Source: Diplodia intermedia (taxonomy: Eukaryota > Ascomycota > Dothideomycetes > Botryosphaeriales > Botryosphaeriaceae). From it: a DNA stretch of 64,000 nucleotides. The stretch covers positions 1 to 64,000 of the forward strand of contig JAKEKT010000046.1 in assembly GCA_021495925.1 (NCBI GenBank), read 5' to 3'. The position numbers were made by a program, and so were the translations under genes. The stretch's first letter is position 1, and every line of letters starts with the position of its first letter. The notes under the pieces were generated by a model, which made no database searches, was not told where the DNA came from, and saw nothing but the letters and a program-made list of their open reading frames with translations. This document shows positions 9,915 to 18,563 of this stretch, piece by piece.

Positions 9915-11683
9915 AGGGGTAGGGGTTGGCGATAAGTGGAAAGAGACGGAGAGTTGTCCTCACGGACGAAACGACTTTTTAATTGTTTGATTACGATTGT
10001 ACATGCTTTTTCTTTATCACGTTAAAGCTATCATGTCCGAGATACCTCAATCCACAAGTAGTGTGGCAACGAAGATTCAATTTACGACGGTGCAGAATTT
10101 TGGAATCATTTGATGTGAAATCAAGCTCTTCTACTGCCACGTGCTCCTTGCTTTTCCAATACTTTTTCTTGCTTCTGCATGTATGCGGCAACTGATGCCT
10201 AGGGTTGGAAATCGGGCGGTCTTGCAACAATAATAACCACTTCGCCGCCTCGACAAACGACAACCACAACAACACGTCTGCCAACCTATCACAGCCCTCT
10301 TTCAAAGGTTCGCATTTACAATTATATTTCCAACATAAAAATGACCGAAACCTTCGGAGACGTGGGTGTTGGGAAAGTTGAAGATCTTGACCTGATGAAC
10401 TTGTTCACTTAAAAATTGCCCATTTGTATCCGAACATGTTCTCCAGCTCCATATGCATTACAGCTTTACCACATATCGTTGAGTTATGGTTTCGACTGAT
10501 TTTGGTTGACGTCTGTCACGCCGCCCGTCGTCAGGGTCCGCCGGTGCTGCACCTTCCCGATTCAACCGCGCCGCCGCTTCCTCCTCCACCTCCGCCGCCA
10601 CGACCTCTGCTCTTCTCCCTACCACACCCATCACCAGTCCACTCACCCAATCCAAACGTGCGTATGCTGCCACGCAATCGTCCTCATCCTCGCTTCCACT
10701 ACCGCCGTCGCACGCCGCTCCCGCACTCGCGTCCTCCATACCTCCTGAGGCTGCCGCTGCCCCTCTCATGAAAAAGCCGACTACGAAGACACCGAAGCCG
10801 CTTTGATGACATTTCTGCACGTAAACCCCCTCTCTGCGGCCACATCGCCTGCGACTCGTGATACGCCTCAGTGCTGAGAGTTGTTGGCGGAGTCTCGGCG
10901 CTGAACCTCATGGGGTTGTTTACATCTGAGTTTTCGATTCTTGAAGAGTGGAGCGGATAATGAGTGGCTAAAGAAGGGGACTGAGCATGAACAAGATAGC
11001 AGGTAGCCTTATTTTGGAAGGCGTGCGGACAGGTGGATGGATTGAGGAGCCAGTGAGCAGCATCAGTAACTGGGTATGATGTCATACGAGAGCATTTCCG
11101 GAGAGAGGCAGGAGTCAATGGTCTTCAAGGGTCTTCTGGTTATATATCTCCCCCTTCTCTCCAGGCTCCACTCTCCGCAGAAGCACGCGCAAGACACGAG
11201 GCGGGCCAAGCAAAGGCAATATGACAACGAGACCTCACGCGGTAGCGGTCGACACCATTTACGAAGCAAACCACAATCCCAGAGAAATGTTCCGGAAATA
11301 AGAATCCCGGATTGGCACGTGGTACGAACGGGATGGTCCTTTCCAAGCATATCAAACTGGATCCGCCTCGTCCTCTTCTTTCTCTTTTCCCTTCATTCAA
11401 TCCTCCGGGACAGCCGCCCTACCTCCCGGCTGTCGATTTCGACTACAAAGGCTTGACAAACAAGCAATTCGCAGAAATCCATCATGCCAATTCCCAAAGA
11501 TGGCGCCATGCTCATGACAATACTGACCTTGGCTCAATTGCGGAGTGTCAAGCCTCGCATTTGTGTCCAGATATCCGCTTCTATTGCTCATTCTGGAAGA
11601 TCGTAGCGTTCTACGCAAGGTAAAGAAAGGTCATGGACGATTCCAAGCATCAGCTGCGAGCTGGTACTGTTCTCCGCCATCAA
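9915..11683. other. 1.8 kb intergenic region after qutD
   Basis: Convergent gap between qutD and the Gfo/Idh/MocA gene. No convincing gene. A GC-rich segment at about 10515-10806 is open in a plus frame that lacks an ATG (Ser/Ala-rich, ending MKKPTTKTPKPL) and is also open on the minus strand, so it may only reflect base composition. Confidence 0.5.
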
Positions 11684-12787
11684 CTACAATTTCGCCAGAT
11701 CTTTATTAACATGCACCACACCCCCCGTCCTCAGCGCCTTCCGCACAGCCTCGGCCACCCTCACAGCCGCCAACCCGTCCGCCCCACTACAAACCGGACT
11801 CGCCTCCCCTCTAACCACCTTAACCAGATGCTCCACCTGCAGCTCAAACGGAACCTTGCTTCTCTCCTCCTCCGACAACAACCCGTCCAACGCAAGCGTA
11901 TCCTCCACCATCTCGCTCTGCCACGACTTCTCCATCCCCTTTGCATACGACCACCTCTTCAAATCCGGCACGCTCAGCGTCGCCTCCGTCCCGAAGATGC
12001 GATAGATATCCGCGCCCGTCGGCGGGAAAAGCGGATTCTCGCCCGTGCCCAGCTCGAAGGCGTGCGGGCTCGCGACGGCGTCGCTCAGCACAAAGGTCCC
12101 GACGACGCCGCTCTCGAAGCGCAGCAGGATCGCGGCGCCCTCCTCGGCGTCGTGGCCGCGGCGCTTCGCCGCCTCGAAGGCCGCGACGCCGGCGATGGGG
12201 CCGAGCAGGTGGTGCAGCACGTCGATGTCGTGGATGAGGTTGATGAGGACGGGCCCGCCGCCGTCGGCGCCGCGGCGCCACGCGGCGGGCGGGTCGTAGT
12301 AGGCGGCCGGCTTGCACAGCGTCCAGAGGCCGGAGACGGCGGTGATGGCGCCGAGGGAGCGGGTGGAGAGGATGCGTTTGGTGGCGGTCACGAAGGGGTT
12401 GAAGCGGCGGTGGTGGCCGGTGAGGAGGTGGAGGTTGCGCGAGGCTGCGTGGTCGACGAGGGCTTGGCCGCTTGCGATGTCGACCGAGATGGGCTTTTCG
12501 CAGAGGACGTGGATGCCGTTTGATAGGAGCTCGGTTGATACGGAGACGTGTGTGTGGTTGGGGGTGCAGACAATGGCGGCGTCTGGTTTGTTGGGGGAAG
12601 AGAGCATGGCTTGGACTGAGGGATAGAGAGTGGTTTGTAGAGCTGCTGCTACTTGTTTGGCAGCCGGGATGGGGTCGACGATGCATACCAAGGTGGCATC
12701 GGGGTCTTGGATGACGGCCTTTGCATGTCTGGGTCCAATCAACCCTGTGCCTATGATTGCGAGCTTGACTGGCGGAGGTGGCGCCAT
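11684..12787 (-). CDS. Gfo/Idh/MocA-family NAD(P)-dependent oxidoreductase
   Basis: A single exon of 367 residues from the ATG at 12787. An upstream ATG or alternative start would only add a hydrophobic stretch not typical of the family. The Rossmann loop IIGTGLIGPRHAKAV is at residues 11-25, and the conserved CEKPIS block holds the likely catalytic Lys near residue 96. A GGGPVLINLIHDIDVLHHLLG segment carries the family's HDxD/H-type residues. Members oxidise cyclitols, sugars or related polyols (inositol 2-dehydrogenase, glucose-fructose oxidoreductase) in the cytosol. It is divergent from qutC across 821 bp, which argues for co-regulation. Quinate is a cyclitol, so action on quinate, a stereoisomer or an inositol is plausible but unproven. 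Confidence 0.88.
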   Translation of the reverse strand: MAPPPPVKLAIIGTGLIGPRHAKAVIQDPDATLVCIVDPIPAAKQVAAALQTTLYPSVQAMLSSPNKPDAAIVCTPNHTHVSVSTELLSNGIHVLCEKPISVDIASGQALVDHAASRNLHLLTGHHRRFNPFVTATKRILSTRSLGAITAVSGLWTLCKPAAYYDPPAAWRRGADGGGPVLINLIHDIDVLHHLLGPIAGVAAFEAAKRRGHDAEEGAAILLRFESGVVGTFVLSDAVASPHAFELGTGENPLFPPTGADIYRIFGTEATLSVPDLKRWSYAKGMEKSWQSEMVEDTLALDGLLSEEERSKVPFELQVEHLVKVVRGEASPVCSGADGLAAVRVAEAVRKALRTGGVVHVNKDLAKL

Positions 12788-13608
12788 GAGAACGGATGGT
12801 ATCAGAAGCGGTATTAGCACGATCACGGTCGACGAGAGTGTAGTGAGTCAAAACACGCACTTGAACACATCACTCGGCAGAAGGGTTCCACAGAGCCAAT
12901 CCCCGCCCTCGGATTTAACTTGACGAAAACTTCCCCAGATTTTCGGGGCCGAGCGTGCGGGGCTGCCCATTGCAGATATCGTTAACCCCACAGATGGCGC
13001 GTGGCTTCCGCACATGGCGGAATATGGATGGATGTGGATAAGGGTGAAGGATCGAGGACGTGGCAAGGGTGCCGCGGCATGACGTTTGCCGGGGTGGCGG
13101 TCCGGATAAGGTTTCATCCCCTGCTCACTGCCTTCTGCAACATCCGCCTGAGGGGCTAGAGACACCAGCTCCTTGGCTTCGTTTGGTTGTTCAATACATG
13201 TTCAGAAGGGCGTTACACAATACAACTTGAACATCGATCCGGTATGATGGACGCCATGTCGTTCAGCGACGTTTGTAGTGGTGGTTCCCCGCAACTCTTC
13301 GATGCAGCCATCCACAGGCTCACCAACGCGGCCCAGCTCGTGATCCCTGGCTGCTTAGGACTTGAGCCGTAGCTGACCGGACCCTTCTTCCGAGTGGATG
13401 ATGCTATCTCCCATCGCCCATCTTAAGTCGCGGACATGCACAGCTCGATCCCCTGCCACCACTGTCCCCTCACCTTCCGGTCCATCAAACCTCGGCCGTA
13501 CCTCAAAACAGTACGTAGTGACGCCCACCCCACACCCACCAGACATCCCGCTTACCTCTCTCGGCCATCAGCCCCCCAGAATCCCCACACCAAAAGGCCA
13601 CAACCACC
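12788..13608. promoter_or_regulatory. Divergent promoter region between the MocA-like gene and qutC
   Basis: 821 bp between divergent starts with no internal gene. It contains the QUTA-like site noted at 13104-13119 and another GGATAA half at about 13037. Confidence 0.5.
13104..13119. promoter_or_regulatory. Possible QUTA/QA-1F binding site
   Basis: GGATAAGGTTTCATCC matches the remembered 16-bp QA-1F consensus GGRTAARYRYTTATCC at 13 positions, with both GGATAA and ATCC ends. It lies about 490 bp upstream of qutC and 315 bp upstream of the MocA-like gene. One imperfect match by eye is weak evidence. Confidence 0.3.
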
Positions 13609-14679
13609 ATGCCTTGCCGCAAAGCCATCTCCACCATGTCGCTCGGGCGAGCCTGGGTGCACGAGATGCCGGCCAAGCTCGACCAAGCCGCGCTGCACGG
13701 CTTCCGGGGCATCGAGCTCTTCCACGAGGACCTCGAGTACATGGCGCGGGAGCTGCCGGGCGGGGCGACGCCGGAGAACCAGCTGGCGGCGGCGGCAACG
13801 ATCCGCGAGCTGTGCGCGGCGCGCGGCATCGAGGTGGTGTGCCTGCAGCCGTTCATGCACTACGAGGGGCTGCGCGACCGCATCGAGCACGCGATGCGGG
13901 TCGAGAAGATGCGGCTGTGGCTGGCGCTCGCGCGGGCGCTGCGCACGACCGTCGTCGCCATCCCGTCGACCTTTTTGCCGCGCGACCAGGTCTCGGGCGA
14001 CGTCGACCTCATCGTCGCCGACCTGCGCGAGGTCGCCGACATGGGCGCGCGCGAGTCGCCGCCCGTGTCGTTCGCGTACGAGGCCCTGGCCTGGGGCACC
14101 CACGTCGACACGTGGGAGAAGAGCTGGGAGATTGTTCGCCGCGTCGATAGGCCCAACTTTGGCCTGTGTCTGGACAGCTTCAACATCGCGGGCCGCATCT
14201 ACGCGGACCCGGCCGCCGCCTCGGGCACCACCGAGGACGCCGAGCGGGCGGTGAAGGCGTCGGTTGCGCGGCTGTTGAGCGACGTGGACCCGAAGAAGGT
14301 CGTGTATGTGCAGGTGGTCGACGCGGAGAGGCTGGACAAGCCGCTGTTGCCGGGGCATGAGTTTTACAACGCCGAGCAGCCGGCGCGCATGAGCTGGAGT
14401 CGCAACTGCCGCCTGTTCTACCGCGAGGAGGCACATGGAGCGTATCTACCGGTCCGGGAAATTTGCGATGCCATCTTCAACGGGTTGGGGATCCAAGGTT
14501 GGGTCAGCATGGAGTTGTTCAACCGCTGCATGGCTGATGAGCACCCTGATACACCTGCAAGGTTGGCCAAGCGAGCGGCTGAATCTTGGACGAGATTGGT
14601 GGAGGATTTGAACCTGGTGGATGGTGATCTGATTCAGTCCCAAGAGATTGAGCCTGAACAGGAGCGGGCGAATTTGTAA
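13609..14679 (+). CDS. qutC: 3-Dehydroshikimate dehydratase
   Basis: A single exon of 356 residues, matching the size of QutC/QA-4. The enzyme converts 3-dehydroshikimate to protocatechuate and is the step that commits carbon to aromatic catabolism. It belongs to the xylose-isomerase-like TIM-barrel family and needs a divalent metal. The four expected metal ligands are visible at barrel strand ends: Glu158 (AYEALAWG), Asp189 (CLDSFNIAG), Gln235 (VYVQVVDAE) and Glu302 (VSMELFNR). The start MPCRKAISTMSLGRAWVHEM is what I expect for fungal QutC. Very strong GC bias at third positions makes the antisense frames open as well. Divergent from the MocA-like gene and convergent with qutA. Confidence 0.95.
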   Translation: MPCRKAISTMSLGRAWVHEMPAKLDQAALHGFRGIELFHEDLEYMARELPGGATPENQLAAAATIRELCAARGIEVVCLQPFMHYEGLRDRIEHAMRVEKMRLWLALARALRTTVVAIPSTFLPRDQVSGDVDLIVADLREVADMGARESPPVSFAYEALAWGTHVDTWEKSWEIVRRVDRPNFGLCLDSFNIAGRIYADPAAASGTTEDAERAVKASVARLLSDVDPKKVVYVQVVDAERLDKPLLPGHEFYNAEQPARMSWSRNCRLFYREEAHGAYLPVREICDAIFNGLGIQGWVSMELFNRCMADEHPDTPARLAKRAAESWTRLVEDLNLVDGDLIQSQEIEPEQERANL

Positions 14680-15423
14680 CAAACAACAAAAAGGAAAAGA
14701 GAGACCCAGATGGGAAGGGAGTTCATAACGGCCGATACATGTACATACTATCGAGAATAATACCACCTTCAATGCACGATCTTGAAATCCCACACTCAAA
14801 GGTCATGCGGAATGCCCCGGACGTTTCAATCTGATAGTGTCCAACCATGGCTGCCTCGATTGTGCTGACGGTGTAGGTTCCTGGAGAAGGCGGGCCGCCC
14901 ATATCCGGTCTCCACTGTTTTCCGCACCCCAGATTCGAGTCCGGTAAAGGCCTTTTCCGACCAATCGGATCGTGCGTAATCAACTGCCGGATGTCGGCTA
15001 CTGCGTCTGGGGCCGAGACTTGGGAGTAACCGATCTAGAAAAAGAAAACTTGAGCAACCGTTCGGAACACATCCGGAGGCGTGATTTCTAGAAGCAATGA
15101 AAAGCATGTCGCACTCGTCGGAACGACGGTTTCCAAACAATCTCCCCCTTTGTGGTTAATGAAGTGCATTCATACTGTAATAGCTACAAAATAGCTCCGG
15201 ACTGTCTTGCAAAACATGATGCTCGAAATATTGCAGACTATGGCCTGAATTATATCGGGCGCGACGGTAAGATTGCTCTTCACCTTGTAAGTGTTTGATC
15301 AACCCCAGACGCAACGATTCGTAGAACCTCATGTGAAGCTCGGGGGTATCTTGGTCGCGCTGCTGGTCGACAGCTTTGGTTGGGATCACCTCAATTCAGA
15401 AATTCAAGATTCCTCCTCCAATC
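14680..15423. other. Convergent intergenic region between qutC and qutA
   Basis: 744 bp, more AT-rich than the flanking genes. No gene or clear structure seen. Confidence 0.6.
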
Positions 15424-17997
15424 TTACCCAGCGTCAAAGTCGCGTCCCTCCATTCCTTGTGTCTGTCCTCCACCTGGTTGACCAGGAATTGGAGTAGCCG
15501 CGACGCTGTGTTGCAAGTAGGCATTGAACATGGGATCAAACTGGCCGTAATCGCTGCTCAATACGTCGCTGAGATTCATGTCCGGGGCAAACCCCAGATT
15601 CTGCATAAATTGAGGTTGGCTGTCTAGTCGTTCCGGTCCTTCGAGTGTGGCCAACTCGTCGAAAAGTGCATCCAGATCGTTGGATCCTGCTGAAGGGTAG
15701 CGTTCAAGGGATGGCCCGTCGTAAATGGCCGAGTTGGGCGTTTGACTGCTGATGCTTGGGTTTTTGACTGTAGGTCTTTGATCGGTTGGCTCTTTGTTCG
15801 CCGAAGCAATCGGTGTTGCAAGAGCTTGAGAGAAAGAAAGACGGTGCGTAGGTTGTTCCACCGCTTGATTGGTGGCTGTGCTCATTTGTTGTGTCAAGTT
15901 ACCAAATGGTTGCTGGAAATTTGGATTGCCGGTTGCCTCATGCATGTTCTTGTTCATGCTGAATGGAGGCGGACTGAAAGCTGCCGGGGCCGATGGAGGA
16001 TATTGAGAAATTGGAGAAGGGTAGGCGGGTGATCTTGAAGCGATTCCGCCTGCTGGATTTGAGGATGATGTTTGGCCCAGCATGAAACTATCCATGATAC
16101 CGGAATGAGGCGTACGACCCAGAGGCGAAGCATCTTTTGTGGTTTCTCGTTTTCTCCACAGATCCCGGTAACATGTAAGTAGGGTGGTCCACCTTGTTCT
16201 GGTGTCTGGTGTTAGAGCCTCGAATGCACCACTACGACCTGCCAAAGCAATGAGTGGACTGAATATCGGCAGAAGAGCTGGAGTACCAAAGGCGTCCGCA
16301 AACCGGAGGAACGACTCGGCAACCATTTCAGGAGGAACGACACTCGGAACTGCAAATGCCATTGTTGTCCAGAGGTATATGAGCCGCAAACTAAATAGTG
16401 TCGGTGTCGGTGCTGGCGGGAGTTGACTCGATTGTACTGATTTGAACGTGGGAGGTAGGCTGCTTATCCACTGTTGCAGATGCATAGAGACTGAGTGACC
16501 ATCAAGGACCCCTACTGATACATCATTCACAATGCTGAGGAGCCTGATGATATGATTGAAGGTGCTGATAGTGTGGACGGGGCTCCTGTTGTACTGGGCC
16601 GGATTTGAGGAACTGGGTTTGAAGTCGGGACAGCCAACCCAAGGATGCCACTCTTCGAGCCCGTCCTCTGCTATCAAACCGACACGATCGACGTGGTCGC
16701 GTCTCATAAACGGCTCTCTGCCGAGATGAGCAGACACAATGGTGTCCAGAGCGAAACAAGCCAGGAAAACATGTTTCCCTCTTGGACTCTGATCCTCATT
16801 GCCATGGAAGCGCCCTTGAGGTTGGAAGGCGTTGTGCAAGCCAAGGACGAAGGCCAAACGAGCGGCATAGCCGATGAGGAACCAGGCAGCACGCGACATG
16901 TTGGCTCCTATGTTGACCAAGGCAAGTAGCAGCAGAGCTTTGACGTGGCCAAGCTCGTGTGATCCTTGCTCGCTAGGGATCAAACTTCGGGCTATGTTGT
17001 AAATATCCCCGGGTAGCAGCTTCGCCCCGTCCTCACTCTGTTGAGCTGATGAAGGATTGGCAGCGTGCTCTTGGACGGAAGCAACGGCTAGAATGCTCCA
17101 GAGTTCTGCATGTTCTCCAGATCCAGGGCTATTTGCAGACATATCAAGGCCGTCCTCGGGATACGAGTATGAAATCTTGAGAACATCGTGCTTCTCGGCA
17201 ATGGGAAACCAGCAGTGTGTGTAGGCGAAGTAGACATCGAACAGTCGCCACAGGTTTGATGGAACTTTGAGCTTGGGACGAAGTGGAACAGGTGGTCTGT
17301 TCACCGGAGCAAGAGGCTGGTTTGCGGAAAGAGCTGCGGGGCTCTGTGCGGGCTCAAGTCTTCGATGGACCGAGCTTTCCGAGCCGCCGGCTACAGAGGG
17401 GCGGCGGTGAGGCAGTGCACCTGTTGAGGATGGGCCAACGGGCGTGGCGGCGATGACAGAGGCCCCATCCGCGTCGTCCAATGCATCATCGTCGGGTGAG
17501 GTTGGAGAGGCTGGTTTCTCGCCGAACGCAACCGGGTCCGCGCCGGACAGAACTCGATCTATGTCGCGGCAGAAGGCGCTTTTCCTCCATTTCCGATGAA
17601 GCTTGTAGGAGCCATCCTGATCCTTCCCAGACAGCAGTGCACGGCCCTCGGGTTGGACCAGCAGGTTGAGCAACGCATCCTCGCTTGCCGGCACGTTGGC
17701 AAAGGTCCAGGCCAGGGCCAGCTCCAGCGTCCGTATGTATCCCGGCTGGATCCCACGCTTCTTGGGATTGGCAGTATAGGTGCAATCGCGGTTGGAGGAG
17801 GCACAGGTGAAGCAGCTGGGCTGGATGCCGTCGCACTTTTCACGGGCAGTACGGCACTGGTCGCAGGCTCGTGAGACGCGCTGGCGCTTTGCGGGTGCGG
17901 GATTACCGTGTTGCTGGGCATCGGTGGTCGACTGCGAGGCGGCTGCAGGATTGGCAACTTTTCGTTTCGCCTTCTCTCCTCCCTCGGTGCCGGCCAT
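15424..17997 (-). CDS. qutA: Quinate pathway transcriptional activator, Zn2Cys6
   Basis: A single exon of 857 residues. A canonical Zn2Cys6 cluster is at Cys45, 48, 55, 62, 65 and 72 (RACDQCRTAREKCDGIQP and on), preceded by basic PAKRQR. It is followed by NPKKRGIQPGYIRTLELALAWTF, which I recognise as typical of QUTA/QA-1F. A fungal_trans middle homology region spans roughly residues 250-620 (for example CFALDTIVSAHLGREPFMRRD). The C-terminus is Ser/Pro/Gln-rich with an acidic end (DLDALFDELATLEG; PDMNLSDVLSSDYG) suited to activation. The protein binds cluster promoters in the nucleus when quinate is present and is silenced by QutR. It is divergent from qutR across a 566-bp shared promoter. 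Introns could be hidden in the low-complexity tail, but none is needed. Confidence 0.93.
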   Translation of the reverse strand: MAGTEGGEKAKRKVANPAAASQSTTDAQQHGNPAPAKRQRVSRACDQCRTAREKCDGIQPSCFTCASSNRDCTYTANPKKRGIQPGYIRTLELALAWTFANVPASEDALLNLLVQPEGRALLSGKDQDGSYKLHRKWRKSAFCRDIDRVLSGADPVAFGEKPASPTSPDDDALDDADGASVIAATPVGPSSTGALPHRRPSVAGGSESSVHRRLEPAQSPAALSANQPLAPVNRPPVPLRPKLKVPSNLWRLFDVYFAYTHCWFPIAEKHDVLKISYSYPEDGLDMSANSPGSGEHAELWSILAVASVQEHAANPSSAQQSEDGAKLLPGDIYNIARSLIPSEQGSHELGHVKALLLLALVNIGANMSRAAWFLIGYAARLAFVLGLHNAFQPQGRFHGNEDQSPRGKHVFLACFALDTIVSAHLGREPFMRRDHVDRVGLIAEDGLEEWHPWVGCPDFKPSSSNPAQYNRSPVHTISTFNHIIRLLSIVNDVSVGVLDGHSVSMHLQQWISSLPPTFKSVQSSQLPPAPTPTLFSLRLIYLWTTMAFAVPSVVPPEMVAESFLRFADAFGTPALLPIFSPLIALAGRSGAFEALTPDTRTRWTTLLTCYRDLWRKRETTKDASPLGRTPHSGIMDSFMLGQTSSSNPAGGIASRSPAYPSPISQYPPSAPAAFSPPPFSMNKNMHEATGNPNFQQPFGNLTQQMSTATNQAVEQPTHRLSFSQALATPIASANKEPTDQRPTVKNPSISSQTPNSAIYDGPSLERYPSAGSNDLDALFDELATLEGPERLDSQPQFMQNLGFAPDMNLSDVLSSDYGQFDPMFNAYLQHSVAATPIPGQPGGGQTQGMEGRDFDAG

Positions 17998-18563
17998 TGC
18001 GGCGCGTCGGTCCCATCCAGTCCAGCGGGCGGAGTCAAGGTGGTCGGGTGGGTTCGCTCGGGGGGGAGCGCGGGCAGCGCAGCATGCTGGGCGGGGTCAG
18101 CAGATATGACGGACGGGCAATTGGAGCGTGACGCACCACGGGTTCAAGGCGGCGACGGCATGGCGAGCTGGCGCTTCGCAGACGGTTGACAGGCCGGGCT
18201 GGGTGTTGGTCGGGGCGCGCGGGCGCTGCTCTCCACAGCCGGAAGCTGGGGATTAGGCCGCGGATAAGGCCGACGGGAAGAGCTCTTACCCAGCCAGCCA
18301 AATCTGGGGAACCCCAGCCGTCGCTCGCCTTGCACCTGCGCCTGCTCCCCTCCACCGCTGTCCCCCTCCACCGCCCACTGCCGCGTCCGTGCTGCCCTCC
18401 AGCCACTATCTCGCCCTCCCGCTGCCGTCGACCGCTGCTCTCTCCTCTCCCGCCGTGTCCGCCCGCGTGCTCCTCCAGATGGCCCCGTAGCCCAATTCTC
18501 CGCCGTGCTCGACCCTCGCCTGGACCGGCAATACCTGCGCTTCTCTCTCGCCGACCGCCAGCG
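17998..18563. promoter_or_regulatory. Shared qutA/qutR divergent promoter
   Basis: 566 bp between activator and repressor start codons. The plus frame stays open back to 18186 but its translation is Arg/Pro-rich and overlaps promoter DNA, so I treat it as non-coding. Two GGATTA/GGATAA-like half sites lie near 18249 and 18260. Confidence 0.5.

Noticed and set aside
12788..12826. 13-codon N-terminal extension of the MocA-like protein
   Set aside because: Hydrophobic extension not seen in this cytosolic family; the ATG at 12787 is just before the Rossmann fold.
13398..14436. Overlapping long frames on both strands around qutC
   Set aside because: Arg/Ala-rich shadow translations of the GC-rich qutC gene, which alone has the metal-ligand motifs.
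18186..18563. 126-codon N-terminal extension of QutR
   Set aside because: Arg/Pro-rich, without a conserved feature, and lies in the qutA/qutR promoter; starting at 18564 gives the expected length.
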